From Betaproteobacteria bacterium (GTDB taxonomy: Bacteria > Pseudomonadota > Gammaproteobacteria > Burkholderiales > Burkholderiaceae_C), in NCBI GenBank assembly GCA_947453725.1, contig CANGHH010000003.1, positions 62,001-126,000 of the forward strand: a stretch of 64,000 bases of DNA, given 5' to 3'. Position 1 is the stretch's first letter; every line of letters begins with the position of its first letter. The position numbers and the translations under genes were made by a program. Shown here piece after piece: positions 37,226 through 46,698 of this stretch. The notes under the pieces are model-generated. The model saw nothing but the letters and a program-made list of their open reading frames with translations, searched no databases and was not told where the DNA came from.

Positions 37226-37801
37226 ATGACAGCCACCCGACCGACCCTCACGCCCGACAGCTGGATCGAGGCGGCCACCGCGGTGCTCGTCGACCAGGGT
37301 ATCGACCACGTGCGTGTCGACCAGCTGGCCGGCCAGCTGGGCGTCACGCGCGGCAGCTTCTACTGGCACTTCCGCGACCGCGAAGACCTGCTGCGCCGCG
37401 TGCTGCAGGCCTGGGCCGAGCGCAGCACGGCGCGACTGACGCGGCGCCTGGAAAGCGCCCGCGACGACCCGCGCGAACAGCTGCGCGACGTGATCTCGCT
37501 GCCCTTTCGCGGCCGCGCCGCGGCCAAGGCTGCGCGCATCGAACTGGCCATCCGCGCCTGGGCGCGACGCGACGACATGGCGCGGCAGGCCGTGGATGAG
37601 GCCGACGCCAGCCGCATCGCCTACCACGCCGAGGTGTTCGGGGCGCTCGGCTTTGCCGCAGCCGAAGCCCGCATGCGCGCCTTCGTGCTCTACAGCTACG
37701 AGGTCGCCGAGTCGCTGCTGCACCGCCAGGGCACGGCGGCGGAACGGCAGGCGCGCCGCCTCTTCGTCGAGCGGCTGATGCAGCAGCCGCTGGCCGGCTG
37801 A
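37226..37801 (+). CDS. TetR-family transcriptional regulator
   Basis: 191 residues. N-terminal TetR helix-turn-helix (about 10-57; DQLAGQLGVTRGSFYWHFRDREDLL), then an all-helical ligand domain of low similarity. The ATG at 37226 gives the normal TetR spacing; the open frame 15 codons upstream runs through operator 2. Divergent from the aryl-CoA ligase operon, so it probably represses that operon until an aromatic acid or its CoA thioester binds. Confidence 0.9.
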   Translation: MTATRPTLTPDSWIEAATAVLVDQGIDHVRVDQLAGQLGVTRGSFYWHFRDREDLLRRVLQAWAERSTARLTRRLESARDDPREQLRDVISLPFRGRAAAKAARIELAIRAWARRDDMARQAVDEADASRIAYHAEVFGALGFAAAEARMRAFVLYSYEVAESLLHRQGTAAERQARRLFVERLMQQPLAG

Positions 37802-37893
37802 CCGCAGCAGACTGGGGCTGGACCCAGGGCCTGGTGGCTGGCGGCCGCATTAGCATGCGCCGACCTCGAACTGCCCCCCGACGGAAGCTGCCC

Positions 37894-38718
37894 ATGTCCA
37901 TCCTGTCCAAGAATTTCCTGCTGCGCAGCCTGCGCGTCGGCCTGCTGTGCCTGCTGGCCGCGGCCGCCAGCGCCCACGCCGAAACCAGGCCCAAGCGCAC
38001 CGACCTGGGCAACGACGCCGCACGCAGCTTCCTGTGGGTCGGCAACAGTTTCTTCTATTACAACAACAGCATGCACGGCCACTTCGGCAACCTGGCTGCA
38101 GCGGCCGAACCGAAGGCCGGCTACCGCGGGGTGTCGCTGACCATCAGCGGCTCGGGCCTCGACTGGCATGACCTCGAGTCCTACCTGCGGCCCAACGGCA
38201 TCGGCCGCTATTCCTTCATCGCCAACAACGAGATCCGCTTCAACGGCACGGGGCGCCAGTTCGACGGCGTGATCCTGATGGACTGCAGCCAGTGCCCGAT
38301 CCACCCGCAGCTGCAACCGGTGTTCCACGACTTCGTCAGGAAGGACGCCGAGATCGCCGTGAAGAACGGCGCCCGGCCGGTGCTGTTCATGTCCTGGGCC
38401 TACAAGGACAAGCCCGAGATGACGGCGCAACTGGCCGAGCAGTACACCATCGCCGGCAACGCCAACGATGCGCTGGTCATCCCGGCCGGCCTGGCCTTCG
38501 CACGCGCCATCGCCGGGCGGCCGGAACTGGAGCTCTATCAGCCCGACCTGCGACACCCCACGCTGCCCGGCACCTACCTGGCGGCCTGCACCACCTGGGC
38601 CGCGCTGACGAAGCAGTCGCCGGTCGGCAACCGTTACACCGCGGGCCTGGCGCCCGAACTGGCGGCCTACCTGCAGAAGACGGCCTGGGACACGGTGCAG
38701 GCCTATTACGCACGCTGA
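37894..38718 (+). CDS. exported SGNH-hydrolase-like protein
   Basis: 274 residues. Signal peptide (about 1-29, cleavage near AHA). The mature start has FLWVGNSFFYYNN, where GNS (Ser52) fits the block I nucleophile of SGNH esterases, and DLRHPTLPGTYLAA fits the catalytic Asp-x-x-His block with the following Gly. Substrate unknown; esterases of this fold act on sugar or lipid esters. First of three consecutive exported proteins on this strand. Start at ATG 37894, with GGAAG upstream; the longer frame adds an arginine-rich tail before the signal and is not favoured. Confidence 0.78.
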   Translation: MSILSKNFLLRSLRVGLLCLLAAAASAHAETRPKRTDLGNDAARSFLWVGNSFFYYNNSMHGHFGNLAAAAEPKAGYRGVSLTISGSGLDWHDLESYLRPNGIGRYSFIANNEIRFNGTGRQFDGVILMDCSQCPIHPQLQPVFHDFVRKDAEIAVKNGARPVLFMSWAYKDKPEMTAQLAEQYTIAGNANDALVIPAGLAFARAIAGRPELELYQPDLRHPTLPGTYLAACTTWAALTKQSPVGNRYTAGLAPELAAYLQKTAWDTVQAYYAR

Positions 38719-38773
38719 TCCCGCGCCCTGAGCGTGCCCTGAACCCGCGATCTGTCGACACCAAGGACTGCCC

Positions 38774-39859
38774 ATGCCGATCCTGAATTTGCGCCCGAAG
38801 CGCTGGCTGGCCTGCAGCTGGGCGCTGGGCACCGCGCTGGCCGCTGGCGAGGCCTTCGCCGCCGGCCTCCCGACGCCGCGGACCGGCACCTACGTGGCGC
38901 GCGATTTCCGCTTCCACACCGGCGAGGTGCTGCCCGAACTGAAGCTGCACTACACCACGCTGGGCGAGCCGGGCGGCGAGGCGGTGCTGGTGCTGCACGG
39001 CACCGCCGGCAGCGGCACGGCCCTGCTGGGGCAGAACTTCGCCGGCGAACTCTTCGGCCCTGGCCAGCCGCTGGACGCCAGTCGCTACTTCATCATCCTG
39101 CCCGACGCCATCGGCACCGGCCTATCGAGCAAGCCTTCCGACGGCCTGCGTGCGAAGTTCCCGGCCTACAACTACGACGACATGGTGCAGGCGCAGCACC
39201 GGCTGCTGACCGAGCACCTGGGCGTGCAGCACCTGCGGCTGCTGATCGGCAATTCGATGGGCGGCATGCAGACCTGGATCTGGGCCCAGCAATACCCGGG
39301 CTTCATGGACATCGCGGTGCCGATGGCCTCGATGCCGACGGCGATGTCGGGCCGCAACTGGATGCTGCGTCGGCTGATCACCGACTCGATCCGCCAGGAC
39401 CCCGACTGGCAGGGCGGCAATTACACGAAGCAGCCGCGCAGCGCGCACGTCGCTTCGGTCTTCTTCAACCTGGCCACCAACGGCGGCAACCAGGCGTTGT
39501 TCAAGGTCGCGCCGACGCGCGAGAAGGCCGACGCGCTGCTCGACCAGCGGCTGAACGCGCCGGCTGCCGGCGACGCCAACGACCTGCTGTTCCAGTGGTC
39601 TTCGTCGGGCGACTACGACCCGTCGGCCGGCCTGGAAAAAATCCGCGCCACGCTGCTGGCCATCAACTCGGCCGACGACGAGCGCAACCCGCCCGAGCTG
39701 GGCGTGCTGGAGCGCGAAATCAAGCGCGTCAGGAACGGCCGCGTCTTCATCATCCCGGGCAGCGAGCAGACCGCCGGCCACGGTACCACCGGACAGGCGC
39801 GCTTCTGGAAGCAGCCGCTGGCCGAATTGCTGTTGAGCGCGCCGCGGGTGCAGCCATGA
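38774..39859 (+). CDS. exported alpha/beta hydrolase (MetX/homoserine acyltransferase-like fold)
   Basis: 361 residues. Signal peptide (about 1-30, cleavage after AFA). Alpha/beta fold of the MetX type: LVLHGTAGSG, PDAIGTGLSSKP, the elbow GNSMGGMQ (Ser161), acid in NSADDERNP, and His in TAGHGTTGQA. MetX enzymes are cytoplasmic acyltransferases, so export makes a hydrolase role more likely here. The stop overlaps the next gene by 4 nt, so it is coupled to the DUF885 protein. Confidence 0.83.
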   Translation: MPILNLRPKRWLACSWALGTALAAGEAFAAGLPTPRTGTYVARDFRFHTGEVLPELKLHYTTLGEPGGEAVLVLHGTAGSGTALLGQNFAGELFGPGQPLDASRYFIILPDAIGTGLSSKPSDGLRAKFPAYNYDDMVQAQHRLLTEHLGVQHLRLLIGNSMGGMQTWIWAQQYPGFMDIAVPMASMPTAMSGRNWMLRRLITDSIRQDPDWQGGNYTKQPRSAHVASVFFNLATNGGNQALFKVAPTREKADALLDQRLNAPAAGDANDLLFQWSSSGDYDPSAGLEKIRATLLAINSADDERNPPELGVLEREIKRVRNGRVFIIPGSEQTAGHGTTGQARFWKQPLAELLLSAPRVQP

Positions 39860-41700
39860 GCCGGGCCGCCTGCACGCTGCCGGCGCTGGCCTTCGCGGCG
39901 CAAGCGGCGTTCGGCCTGCTGGCCGCCGTGCCGGCGCTGGCGGCACCGGCCGCCGAGCAGGCCGCCGCGCCGGCGGTGACCCCCGCCAACGCGTCGCTGG
40001 CCCTGCGTCAGCTGTTCGCTGACGAATGGGAACGCGGCCTGCGCGAACACCCCGAGAACGCCAGCTACCAGGGTGACGCCCGCTACAACGACCGCTGGAC
40101 CGATCTCAGCCTGGCGGCCATCGCGGCGCGACAGGCCGCCGACCGCGCCGCGCTGGCCCGCCTGCAGGCCATCCCGCGCGCCGCGCTGAGTCCGGCCGAG
40201 CAGATCGACTTCGACACCTTCGAGTGGCTGCAGCAGCGCACCGTCGAACGCCAGCTTTTCCGCGAGCACCTGCAGCCGATCAACCACCAGGGCGGCATCA
40301 CCACGGCTGACGCCATCACCCAGGTCCTGCCCTTCGCCACGCCCGCCGACTACCGCCAGTACCTGGCGCGGCTGGCCGCGTTGCCGCAGCGCATCGACCA
40401 GACCACCGTGCTGATGCGCGAAGGCGTGAAGGCCGGCATCGTGCCGCCGCGCGTGCTGATGCAGCGCGTGCCGGCGCAGATCGCCGCGCAGATCGTCGAC
40501 GACCCGCAGCGCAGCCCCTTCTACCCGCCGTTCGCGCGGCTGGCGTCGAAGGCCCCGCCGGGTTTCCCGGATGCCGAGCGCGATGCGCTGCAGGCCCAGG
40601 CCCGGGCCGTCATCCGCGAGCAGGTGGTACCAGCCTACCGCCGATTGCAGACGGCTTTCCTGGACGACTACCTGCCGCACACGCGCAGCAGCATCGCGGC
40701 CACCGACCGGCCCGACGGTGCGGCCTATTACGACTTCCTGGCCCGCGACTACACCACCACCCTCCTGGGCGCCGAGGCCATCCACCAGTTGGGCCTGCAG
40801 GAAGTGGCGCGCATCCGCGCTGCGATGGAGCGCGTCAAGGGCGAAGCCGGCTTCAGCGGCACGCTGGACGACTTCTTCACCTTCCTGCGCAGCGACCCGC
40901 GCTTCTTCCACCCGACGCCGGCCGAGCTGCTGAACGCCTACCGCGCCACCGCCAAACGCATCGATCCGGAGCTGGTCAAGGTCTTCCGCGTGATCCCGCG
41001 CCTGCCCTACGGCGTCAAGGCGATCCCCGACAGCATCGCGCCCGACACCACCACGGCCTATTATCAGCCCGGTGCCGCCGACGGCAGCCGCGCCGGCACC
41101 TACGCCGTCAACCTCTACAAGCCCGGCGTGCGCCCGACCTGGGAAATGATGGCGCTGACGCTGCACGAAGCGGTGCCCGGCCACCATTTCCAGTTCGCCC
41201 GCGCGCTGGAACTGCCCGGCGCACCGCAGTTCCGCCGCACCGCCTATTTCGTCGCCTACAGCGAAGGCTGGGGCCTGTACGCCGAGCAGCTGGGCTACGA
41301 GATGGGCCTCTACGACGACCCCTACGACCGCTTCGGCCAGCTGACCTACGAGATGTGGCGCGCGGTGCGCCTGGTGGTCGACACCGGCATGCACGCCAAG
41401 GGCTGGACGCGCGAGCAGGCGATCGCCTACTTCAAGGCCAACGCGGCCAAGACCGAGCAGGACATCGTCAACGAGATCGACCGCTACATCAACACGCCGG
41501 CGCAGGCCCTGGCCTACAAGGTCGGGCAGCTGAAGATCTCGGCGCTGCGCGGGCGGGCGCAGCAGGCGCTGGGCGCGCGCTTCGACCTGCGCGATTTCAA
41601 CGACGCCGTGCTGGCCACCGGTTCGGTGCCGCTGGCGGCGCTGGAAGCGCGCATCGACGCCTGGATCGCCGGGCAGCAGCGCGCCGCCGCGGCGAACTGA
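39856..41700 (+). CDS. exported DUF885-family metallohydrolase (putative peptidase)
   Basis: 614 residues with a signal peptide (about 1-29, cleavage after ALA). The DUF885 zinc-type motif HEAVPGHHFQ is present (His437, Glu438, His443/444) with the downstream YSEGWGLYAEQ, whose Glu may be the third ligand. These proteins look like gluzincin peptidases (M32/M2-like) but few are characterised. It ends 4 nt before the convergent HPPD gene stop. Acting with the two other exported hydrolases is inferred from the overlap and direction. Confidence 0.88.
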   Translation: MSRAACTLPALAFAAQAAFGLLAAVPALAAPAAEQAAAPAVTPANASLALRQLFADEWERGLREHPENASYQGDARYNDRWTDLSLAAIAARQAADRAALARLQAIPRAALSPAEQIDFDTFEWLQQRTVERQLFREHLQPINHQGGITTADAITQVLPFATPADYRQYLARLAALPQRIDQTTVLMREGVKAGIVPPRVLMQRVPAQIAAQIVDDPQRSPFYPPFARLASKAPPGFPDAERDALQAQARAVIREQVVPAYRRLQTAFLDDYLPHTRSSIAATDRPDGAAYYDFLARDYTTTLLGAEAIHQLGLQEVARIRAAMERVKGEAGFSGTLDDFFTFLRSDPRFFHPTPAELLNAYRATAKRIDPELVKVFRVIPRLPYGVKAIPDSIAPDTTTAYYQPGAADGSRAGTYAVNLYKPGVRPTWEMMALTLHEAVPGHHFQFARALELPGAPQFRRTAYFVAYSEGWGLYAEQLGYEMGLYDDPYDRFGQLTYEMWRAVRLVVDTGMHAKGWTREQAIAYFKANAAKTEQDIVNEIDRYINTPAQALAYKVGQLKISALRGRAQQALGARFDLRDFNDAVLATGSVPLAALEARIDAWIAGQQRAAAAN

Positions 41701-41704
41701 GGCT

Positions 41705-42796
41705 TCAGGCCGCGGTCGAGATCACGCCGCGGCGCAGCTGCTCGCGTTCGATGCTCTCGAACAGGGCCTTGAAGTTGCCTTCGCCGAAGCCCTCGTCCTG
41801 CTTGCGCTGGATGAATTCGAAGAACACCGGCCCCAGCAGGTTCTGCGAGAAGATCTGCAGGAGCAGGCGCGGCGCGCCGCCGCTGGTCGAGCCGTCGAGC
41901 AGGATGCCGCGCGTCTGCAGCTCGCTCACCGGCTCGCCGTGGCCGGGCAGGCGTTCCTCGAGCATCTCGTAGTAGCTGGCGCCGGGCGCCGGCAGCAGCG
42001 GGATGCCCGCCAGCTGCAGCGCGTCGACACTGGCCAGCAGGTCGTCGGTCAGCAGCGCGATGTGCTGGATGCCTTCGCCGTTGAACTGCATCAGGAACTC
42101 CTCGATCTGCCCGCCGTTGCGGCCCGATTCCTCGTTCAGCGGGATGCGGATCAGGCCGTCGGGTGCGGTCATCGCGCGGCTGGTCAGGCCGGTGTGCTGG
42201 CCCTGGATGTCGAAGTAGCGGATCTCGCGGAAATTGAAGATGCGCCCGTAGAAGCCGCCCCAGAAAGCCATCCGGCCCTTGTAGACGTTGTGCGTCAGGT
42301 GGTCGATCAGTCTCAGGCCGTGGCCCACCGGGTGGCGGCCGGCCGGGTGCTGGAATTCGGGCCCGAATTCGAAGTCGATGTCGTAGATGCTCTTGCCGTC
42401 CTCGAAGCGGTCGATCAGGTACAACGGCGCGCCACCGATGCCCTTGATCGCCGGCAGCCGCAACTCCATCGGGCCGGTCGGAATCTCGATGGGCTGGGCG
42501 CCCAGGTCCAGCGCGCGCTGGTAGGCGCGGTGCGAATCTCGAACACGAAAGGCCATTCCGCAGGCCGCCGGGCCGTGTTCGGCCGCGAAGTAGCCGGCCT
42601 GGCTGCGCGGCTCGCGGTTGACGATGAAATTGATGCCGCCCTGGCGGTAGAGCACCACGTCCTTCGATCGGTGGCGGGCGACCAGGCTGAAACCCAGCCG
42701 CTCGAACAGCGCTTCCAGCAGGCCGGGCGTCGGCGATGCGAACTCGACGAATTCGAAGCCGCAGAGGCCCATCGGGTTGTCGAACAGGTCGGCCAT
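41705..42796 (-). CDS. hppD: 4-hydroxyphenylpyruvate dioxygenase
   Basis: 363 residues, two vicinal-oxygen-chelate domains. Iron ligands are His166 (IDHLTHNV), His245 ([11 protein letters not shown]) and Glu327 (VFFEFIQRK). The enzyme turns 4-hydroxyphenylpyruvate into homogentisate in tyrosine breakdown. GTG at 42811 would add five residues; ATG at 42796 is preferred as it gives the usual start. The homogentisate genes are not in the window, though a distant FAH-family protein is at 60253. Divergent from the YghU-like GST across 114 nt. Confidence 0.95.
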   Translation of the reverse strand: MADLFDNPMGLCGFEFVEFASPTPGLLEALFERLGFSLVARHRSKDVVLYRQGGINFIVNREPRSQAGYFAAEHGPAACGMAFRVRDSHRAYQRALDLGAQPIEIPTGPMELRLPAIKGIGGAPLYLIDRFEDGKSIYDIDFEFGPEFQHPAGRHPVGHGLRLIDHLTHNVYKGRMAFWGGFYGRIFNFREIRYFDIQGQHTGLTSRAMTAPDGLIRIPLNEESGRNGGQIEEFLMQFNGEGIQHIALLTDDLLASVDALQLAGIPLLPAPGASYYEMLEERLPGHGEPVSELQTRGILLDGSTSGGAPRLLLQIFSQNLLGPVFFEFIQRKQDEGFGEGNFKALFESIEREQLRRGVISTAA

Positions 42797-42910
42797 GGCG
42801 GTTTCGTCCACAGGGTGTAGGAGCGGGAAACTCTATACCGGCGCTTTCAGCGGCGGGTCATCCCGTACAGTGGCCCGACTGGCTGAATCCGACGGCCTGG
42901 AGCACCCTGC

Positions 42911-43798
42911 ATGAACGACCAGCACGACGCCACACCCGACTACCAGCCGCCAACGGTCTGGACCTGGGCCCAGCCCAATGGTGGCCAATTCGCGGCCATC
43001 AACCGGCCCATCGCTGGGGCGACGCACGAACAGGTCTTGCCGATCGGCCGCCACCCTTTGCAGCTGTATTCGCAGGCCACGCCGAATGGCGTGAAAGTCA
43101 CGGTGATGCTCGAAGAGCTGCTGGCGCTGGGCCACCGGGGGGCCGAGTACGACGCCTGGCTGATCCGCATCCGGGACGGTGCCCAGTTCGGCAGCGGCTT
43201 CGTCGCGGCGAACCCGAATTCCAAGATCCCGGCCTTGATCGACCACAGCGGGCCGCAGCCGGTGCGCATTTTCGAGTCGGGCGCCATCCTGCTGCACCTG
43301 GCCGAGAAGTTCGGCGCCTTCCTGCCGACCGAGCCCGCGCCGCGCGCCGAATGCCTGTCGTGGCTGTTCTGGCAGATGGGCAGCGCGCCCTACCTGGGCG
43401 GCGGCTTCGGCCATTTCTATGCCTATGCGCCGACCAAGATCGAATACGCGATCGACCGTTACGCGATGGAGGTCAAGCGCCAGCTCGACGTGCTCGACCG
43501 CCGGCTGGCGCTCAGCCCCTACCTGGCCGGCGACGACTACACCATCGCCGACATCGCGGTCTGGCCCTGGTACGGCGCGCTGGTCAAGGGCGTGCTCTAC
43601 GGCGCTGCCGAATTCCTGCAGGTGCAGAGCTACACCCATGTCCAGCGCTGGGCGGGCGAGATCGCCGAGCGGCCCGCCGTGCGCCGCGGGCGGATGGTCA
43701 ACCGGGTCGTCGGCGACCCGGCTTCGCAGCTGCACGAACGCCACGAGGCCAGCGACTTCGACACCCGCACGCAGGACAAGATCGGCGCCGCCGGCTGA
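42911..43798 (+). CDS. yghU: glutathione S-transferase family protein, YghU-like disulfide reductase
   Basis: 295 residues, longer than typical GSTs owing to an N-terminal arm (about 1-45; PPTVWTWAQPNGGQFAAINRPIAGATHE) characteristic of YghU. Thioredoxin-like domain (PLQLYSQATPNGVKVTVMLEEL, NPNSKIPAL, FESGAILLHLAEK) and helical C-terminal domain (YTIADIAVWPW). E. coli YghU binds two glutathiones and reduces disulfides. Cytoplasmic; stands alone. Confidence 0.92.
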   Translation: MNDQHDATPDYQPPTVWTWAQPNGGQFAAINRPIAGATHEQVLPIGRHPLQLYSQATPNGVKVTVMLEELLALGHRGAEYDAWLIRIRDGAQFGSGFVAANPNSKIPALIDHSGPQPVRIFESGAILLHLAEKFGAFLPTEPAPRAECLSWLFWQMGSAPYLGGGFGHFYAYAPTKIEYAIDRYAMEVKRQLDVLDRRLALSPYLAGDDYTIADIAVWPWYGALVKGVLYGAAEFLQVQSYTHVQRWAGEIAERPAVRRGRMVNRVVGDPASQLHERHEASDFDTRTQDKIGAAG

Positions 43799-43911
43799 AG
43801 CCGGGCGGCGCAACAGGCCGGACCCCGGCGCCGGTCATGAAGTTCCGCAACGCACCCTCAAGCCACGGCCTGCCGCGGACGCGGCGCCGATGCGCAGGCT
43901 GCCCGACGGAC

Positions 43912-45240
43912 TCAGGCCGGCACTTCGAGGCCGCCGACCTGGGCTGTCCTGGCTGGCAGGCCGGTGAACGCGAAGTCCACCTCCGGCGCCAGGCCGCTGA
44001 CGATGCGCGCGATGCTCTTGCCTGAGCCGCAGGAGTGGGTCCAGCCCAGCGTGCCGTGGCCCGTGTTCAGGTAGAGGTTGGCGATCTTCGAGCGACCGAT
44101 GATCGGCACGTTGGATGGCGTCGCGGGCCGCAGGCCGGTCCAGAACTGTGCCTGCTCGGCATCGCCCGCACCGGGAAACAGCGCCTCCGTGCGCCGCACG
44201 ATCGCTTCGCAGCGCACCCGGTTCAGGTCGCGGTCGTAGCCGTTCAGTTCGGCGGTGCCGGCGATGCGCAGACGGTCGCCCCCCGGAGCCGACGCCGTCG
44301 GCGCCGTCGTGAGCCGCGAGAAGACGAGCTTGTATTCGTCGTCGGTCAGCGACACCTGGTGGGCCATCGCGGCGTCCTTCACCGGCATCGTCACCGAGTA
44401 GCCCTTGGCCGGGTAGATCGGCAGGCGGATGCCCAGCGGTGCCGCGACCAAGGGACTCAGGCTGCCCATCGCCAGCACGTAGGCATCGCCCCGAACCCGC
44501 TGGAAGCGGCCTTCGGCGTCGGTGGCTTCGACGTGGTCGATCCGGCCGCCGGCCTCGCGGAGCGCGGTCACCGTGTGGCTCATCAGGAACTGCACACCGT
44601 CGGCCCGGCAGCGTGCGACCAGTTCACGCGCGAATCGGTTCGCATCGCCGGACTCGTCCTCGGCGGTGTAGGTCGCACCCGCCAGCTGCGGGCGGATATG
44701 GCGCAGCGCGGGCTCGAGCCTGACCGCTTCGTCGGCCGAGACCACGCGCCGGTCACAGCCCAGTTCTCGCATCTGGGCGGCCGGCCCTTCGGCGCCGTCG
44801 AACTCCTTCTGGCTCGTGTAGAAGTGCAGGATGCCCTGGGTGCGCTGTTCGTACTCGATGCCGATGTCGCGGCGCAGGCCCTGCAGCATGTCACGGCTGT
44901 AGGTACCCAGGCGAACGATCTGCTCGATGTTGTGGCGCGTGCGGGCCGGCGTGCATTCGCGCAGGAATTGCAGACCCCAGAGCCACTGGCGCATGTCGGC
45001 GCGGATGCGGAACAGCAGGGGTGCGTCTTCCTGGCCCAGCCATTTCAGCACCTTCAGCGGCGCGCTGGGGTTCGCCCAGGGTTCGGCGTGGCTGACGGAA
45101 ATCTGCCCGCCGTTGGCGAAGCTGGTTTCTGCGGCGGGCGTGGCCTGCCGGTCGACCACGGTGACGTCGTGGCCCTGCTGGCGCAGGAAATAGGCCGAAG
45201 TGACACCGAGCAGACCGGCGCCGAGGACGATGACTTTCAT
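43912..45240 (-). CDS. dadA: D-amino acid dehydrogenase (DadA family)
   Basis: 442 residues. N-terminal FAD fold (VIVLGAGLLGVTSAYFL, GAGLLG at residues 7-12) and the DadA/DAO segments ETSFANGGQISVSHAEPWANP, YPAKGYSVTMP, FWTGLRPATPSNVPIIG, LNTGHGTLGWTHSCGSGK. DadA oxidises D-amino acids at the membrane, passing electrons to the respiratory chain; relatives oxidise glycine. The ATG at 45240 follows a GGAG 9-10 nt upstream; the frame open to 45372 runs through the riboswitch and is not coding. Under a tandem glycine riboswitch, so glycine induces or limits it. Position after an M20 amidohydrolase suggests a role in using a released amino acid. Confidence 0.92.
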   Translation of the reverse strand: MKVIVLGAGLLGVTSAYFLRQQGHDVTVVDRQATPAAETSFANGGQISVSHAEPWANPSAPLKVLKWLGQEDAPLLFRIRADMRQWLWGLQFLRECTPARTRHNIEQIVRLGTYSRDMLQGLRRDIGIEYEQRTQGILHFYTSQKEFDGAEGPAAQMRELGCDRRVVSADEAVRLEPALRHIRPQLAGATYTAEDESGDANRFARELVARCRADGVQFLMSHTVTALREAGGRIDHVEATDAEGRFQRVRGDAYVLAMGSLSPLVAAPLGIRLPIYPAKGYSVTMPVKDAAMAHQVSLTDDEYKLVFSRLTTAPTASAPGGDRLRIAGTAELNGYDRDLNRVRCEAIVRRTEALFPGAGDAEQAQFWTGLRPATPSNVPIIGRSKIANLYLNTGHGTLGWTHSCGSGKSIARIVSGLAPEVDFAFTGLPARTAQVGGLEVPA

Positions 45241-45296
45241 AAGGGACTCCAAACGCTTGAGTGGCCGCATGGCGAGTGCCACGCGGGTTGCCGCTC

Positions 45297-45475
45297 CCCC
45301 TGTCCTTGGTACCTGAGAGATTCGGCCCGGGTCATCGACCCGGGCCTTGCTCCTTCGGTGCGTCACCGGCATGACGGCTCTCCAGACGGCGATGGTGTGG
45401 TGCAGTACGGGACCTGAGCGTTCATGGGAGATTGCGCCTTCGGTGGCTCCGGCCGCGGCCGGAGCGCTCTCCTGC
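45297..45475 (-). promoter_or_regulatory. tandem glycine riboswitch upstream of dadA
   Basis: Two glycine aptamers are read on the minus strand. Aptamer 1 (about 45405-45475): GGAGAGC (45465-45471), core CCACCGAAGGCGCAA (45432-45446), closing CGCTCAGGTCCCGT (45407-45420). Aptamer 2 (about 45297-45387): CTGGAGAGCC (45376-45385), core CACCGAAGGAGCAAG (45346-45360), a perfect hairpin GGCCCGGGTC-GAT-GACCCGGGCC, and CTCTCAGGTACCAAGGACAG (45300-45319). They are joined by a linker of under 20 nt, as in cooperative tandem glycine switches. Aptamer 1 starts only about 14 nt after the stop of the upstream amidohydrolase gene, and dadA starts 56 nt after aptamer 2. Confidence 0.92.
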
Positions 45476-45488
45476 GGGGTTCATGCAG

Positions 45489-46691
45489 CTATGCGGTTGC
45501 GGTCTGCGCTGGCGTGACGAGGAAGCGTTCCGCCAGCAGCACCCAGTAGGCACTGCCCGTGGCCATGTTGTCGTCGTTGAAGTCGTAGCCGGGGTTGTGC
45601 ACCATGCAGCCGCCCTCGCCGGGGCCGCTGCCGGTGCCGTTCCCGATCAGCACGTAGCTGCCCGGCACGTGCTCCAGCATGAAGGCGAAGTCCTCGCTGC
45701 CGGTGAGTGGCGGCCCTTGCGGCGTCACCCACTCGGCACCGACCAGTTCGGTCGCGACCGCGCGCGCGAACGCCGTCTCGGCTGGCGTGTTCACCAGCAC
45801 CGCATAGCCGGGCCGCCAGTCGATCTGCGCGTGGACGTCGAAACTCTCGGCCTGCGCTGCCACCAGGGCCTTGACGCGGCGTTCGACCGTGGCGCGCACC
45901 GCGCGGTCCAGCGCGCGCACGCTGACTTCCAGCGTGGCGCTGGCCGGGATCACGTTGTTCGCCTTGCCGCCGTGCAGCGCACCGACGGTCACCACCGCCG
46001 CCTGCAGCGGATCGATGTTCCGCGACACGATGGTCTGCAGCGCCATGACGATGCTGGCCGCGGCGACGATGGGGTCGGCCGCCCGGTGTGGCATCGCACC
46101 GTGCCCGCCGGTGCCTGTGATGGCGATCGAGGCGTAGTCCGAGGAGGCCATCGCGGCACCTTCGCGCAGCACGAAGCGGCCCTGCTCGACACCGGGCATG
46201 TTGTGCATGGCGAAGACGGCGTCGCAGGGGAAACGATCGAACAGCCCGTCGGCCATCATGCGCAACGCGCCGCCGCCGCCTTCTTCGGCCGGCTGGAAGA
46301 TCAGGTGCAGCGTGCCGTCGAACGCGCCGTGCTCGGCCAGGTGGCGCGCTGCTGCCAGCAGCATCGCCGTGTGGCCGTCATGGCCGCAGGCGTGCATGAC
46401 GCCGGCATTCACGCTCGTCCAGCCAGCGCCGCTCGCCTCGTCGATCGGCAGCGCGTCCATGTCGGCGCGGATGCCCAGGCGCTTCGGGCCGCGCCCGCGC
46501 ACCAGTGTGCCGACCACGCCGGTGCCGCCGATGCCGCGCTCGACCGCGTAGCCCCAGCCCGCGAGCTTGTCGGCCACCAGTGCGGCGGTGCGGTGTTCCT
46601 CAAAAGCCAGTTCGGGATGGCGGTGGATGTCGCGGCGCAGGCTGATGAACTCACCGGCACGGGCCTGCAGCGCTTGCAACAGGTAGGTCAC
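45489..46691 (-). CDS. M20D-family amidohydrolase (hippurate hydrolase-like)
   Basis: 400 residues with the M20 peptidase motifs RRDIHRHPELAFEEHRTA, the zinc/cysteine motif HACGHDGH (residues 100-107), FQPAEEGGGG and the dimerisation-domain segment TGTGGHGAMPHRAADP. Relatives include hippurate hydrolase (N-benzoylglycine to benzoate and glycine), IAA-amino acid hydrolases and N-acyl-amino acid deacylases. GTG at 46691 is preferred: it follows the receptor-gene stop by 7 nt and gives the usual N-terminus, whereas ATG at 46730 would overlap that gene by 32 nt. The substrate is not fixed by sequence; the adjoining glycine riboswitch and box cluster make an acylglycine attractive. Confidence 0.89.
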   Translation of the reverse strand: MTYLLQALQARAGEFISLRRDIHRHPELAFEEHRTAALVADKLAGWGYAVERGIGGTGVVGTLVRGRGPKRLGIRADMDALPIDEASGAGWTSVNAGVMHACGHDGHTAMLLAAARHLAEHGAFDGTLHLIFQPAEEGGGGALRMMADGLFDRFPCDAVFAMHNMPGVEQGRFVLREGAAMASSDYASIAITGTGGHGAMPHRAADPIVAAASIVMALQTIVSRNIDPLQAAVVTVGALHGGKANNVIPASATLEVSVRALDRAVRATVERRVKALVAAQAESFDVHAQIDWRPGYAVLVNTPAETAFARAVATELVGAEWVTPQGPPLTGSEDFAFMLEHVPGSYVLIGNGTGSGPGEGGCMVHNPGYDFNDDNMATGSAYWVLLAERFLVTPAQTATA

Positions 46692-46698
46692 GCCCGAC

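Noticed and set aside
45241..45372. A 44-codon N-terminal extension of dadA
   Set aside because: This stretch is the second glycine aptamer, and the FAD fold begins at the ATG 45240, which has a ribosome-binding site.
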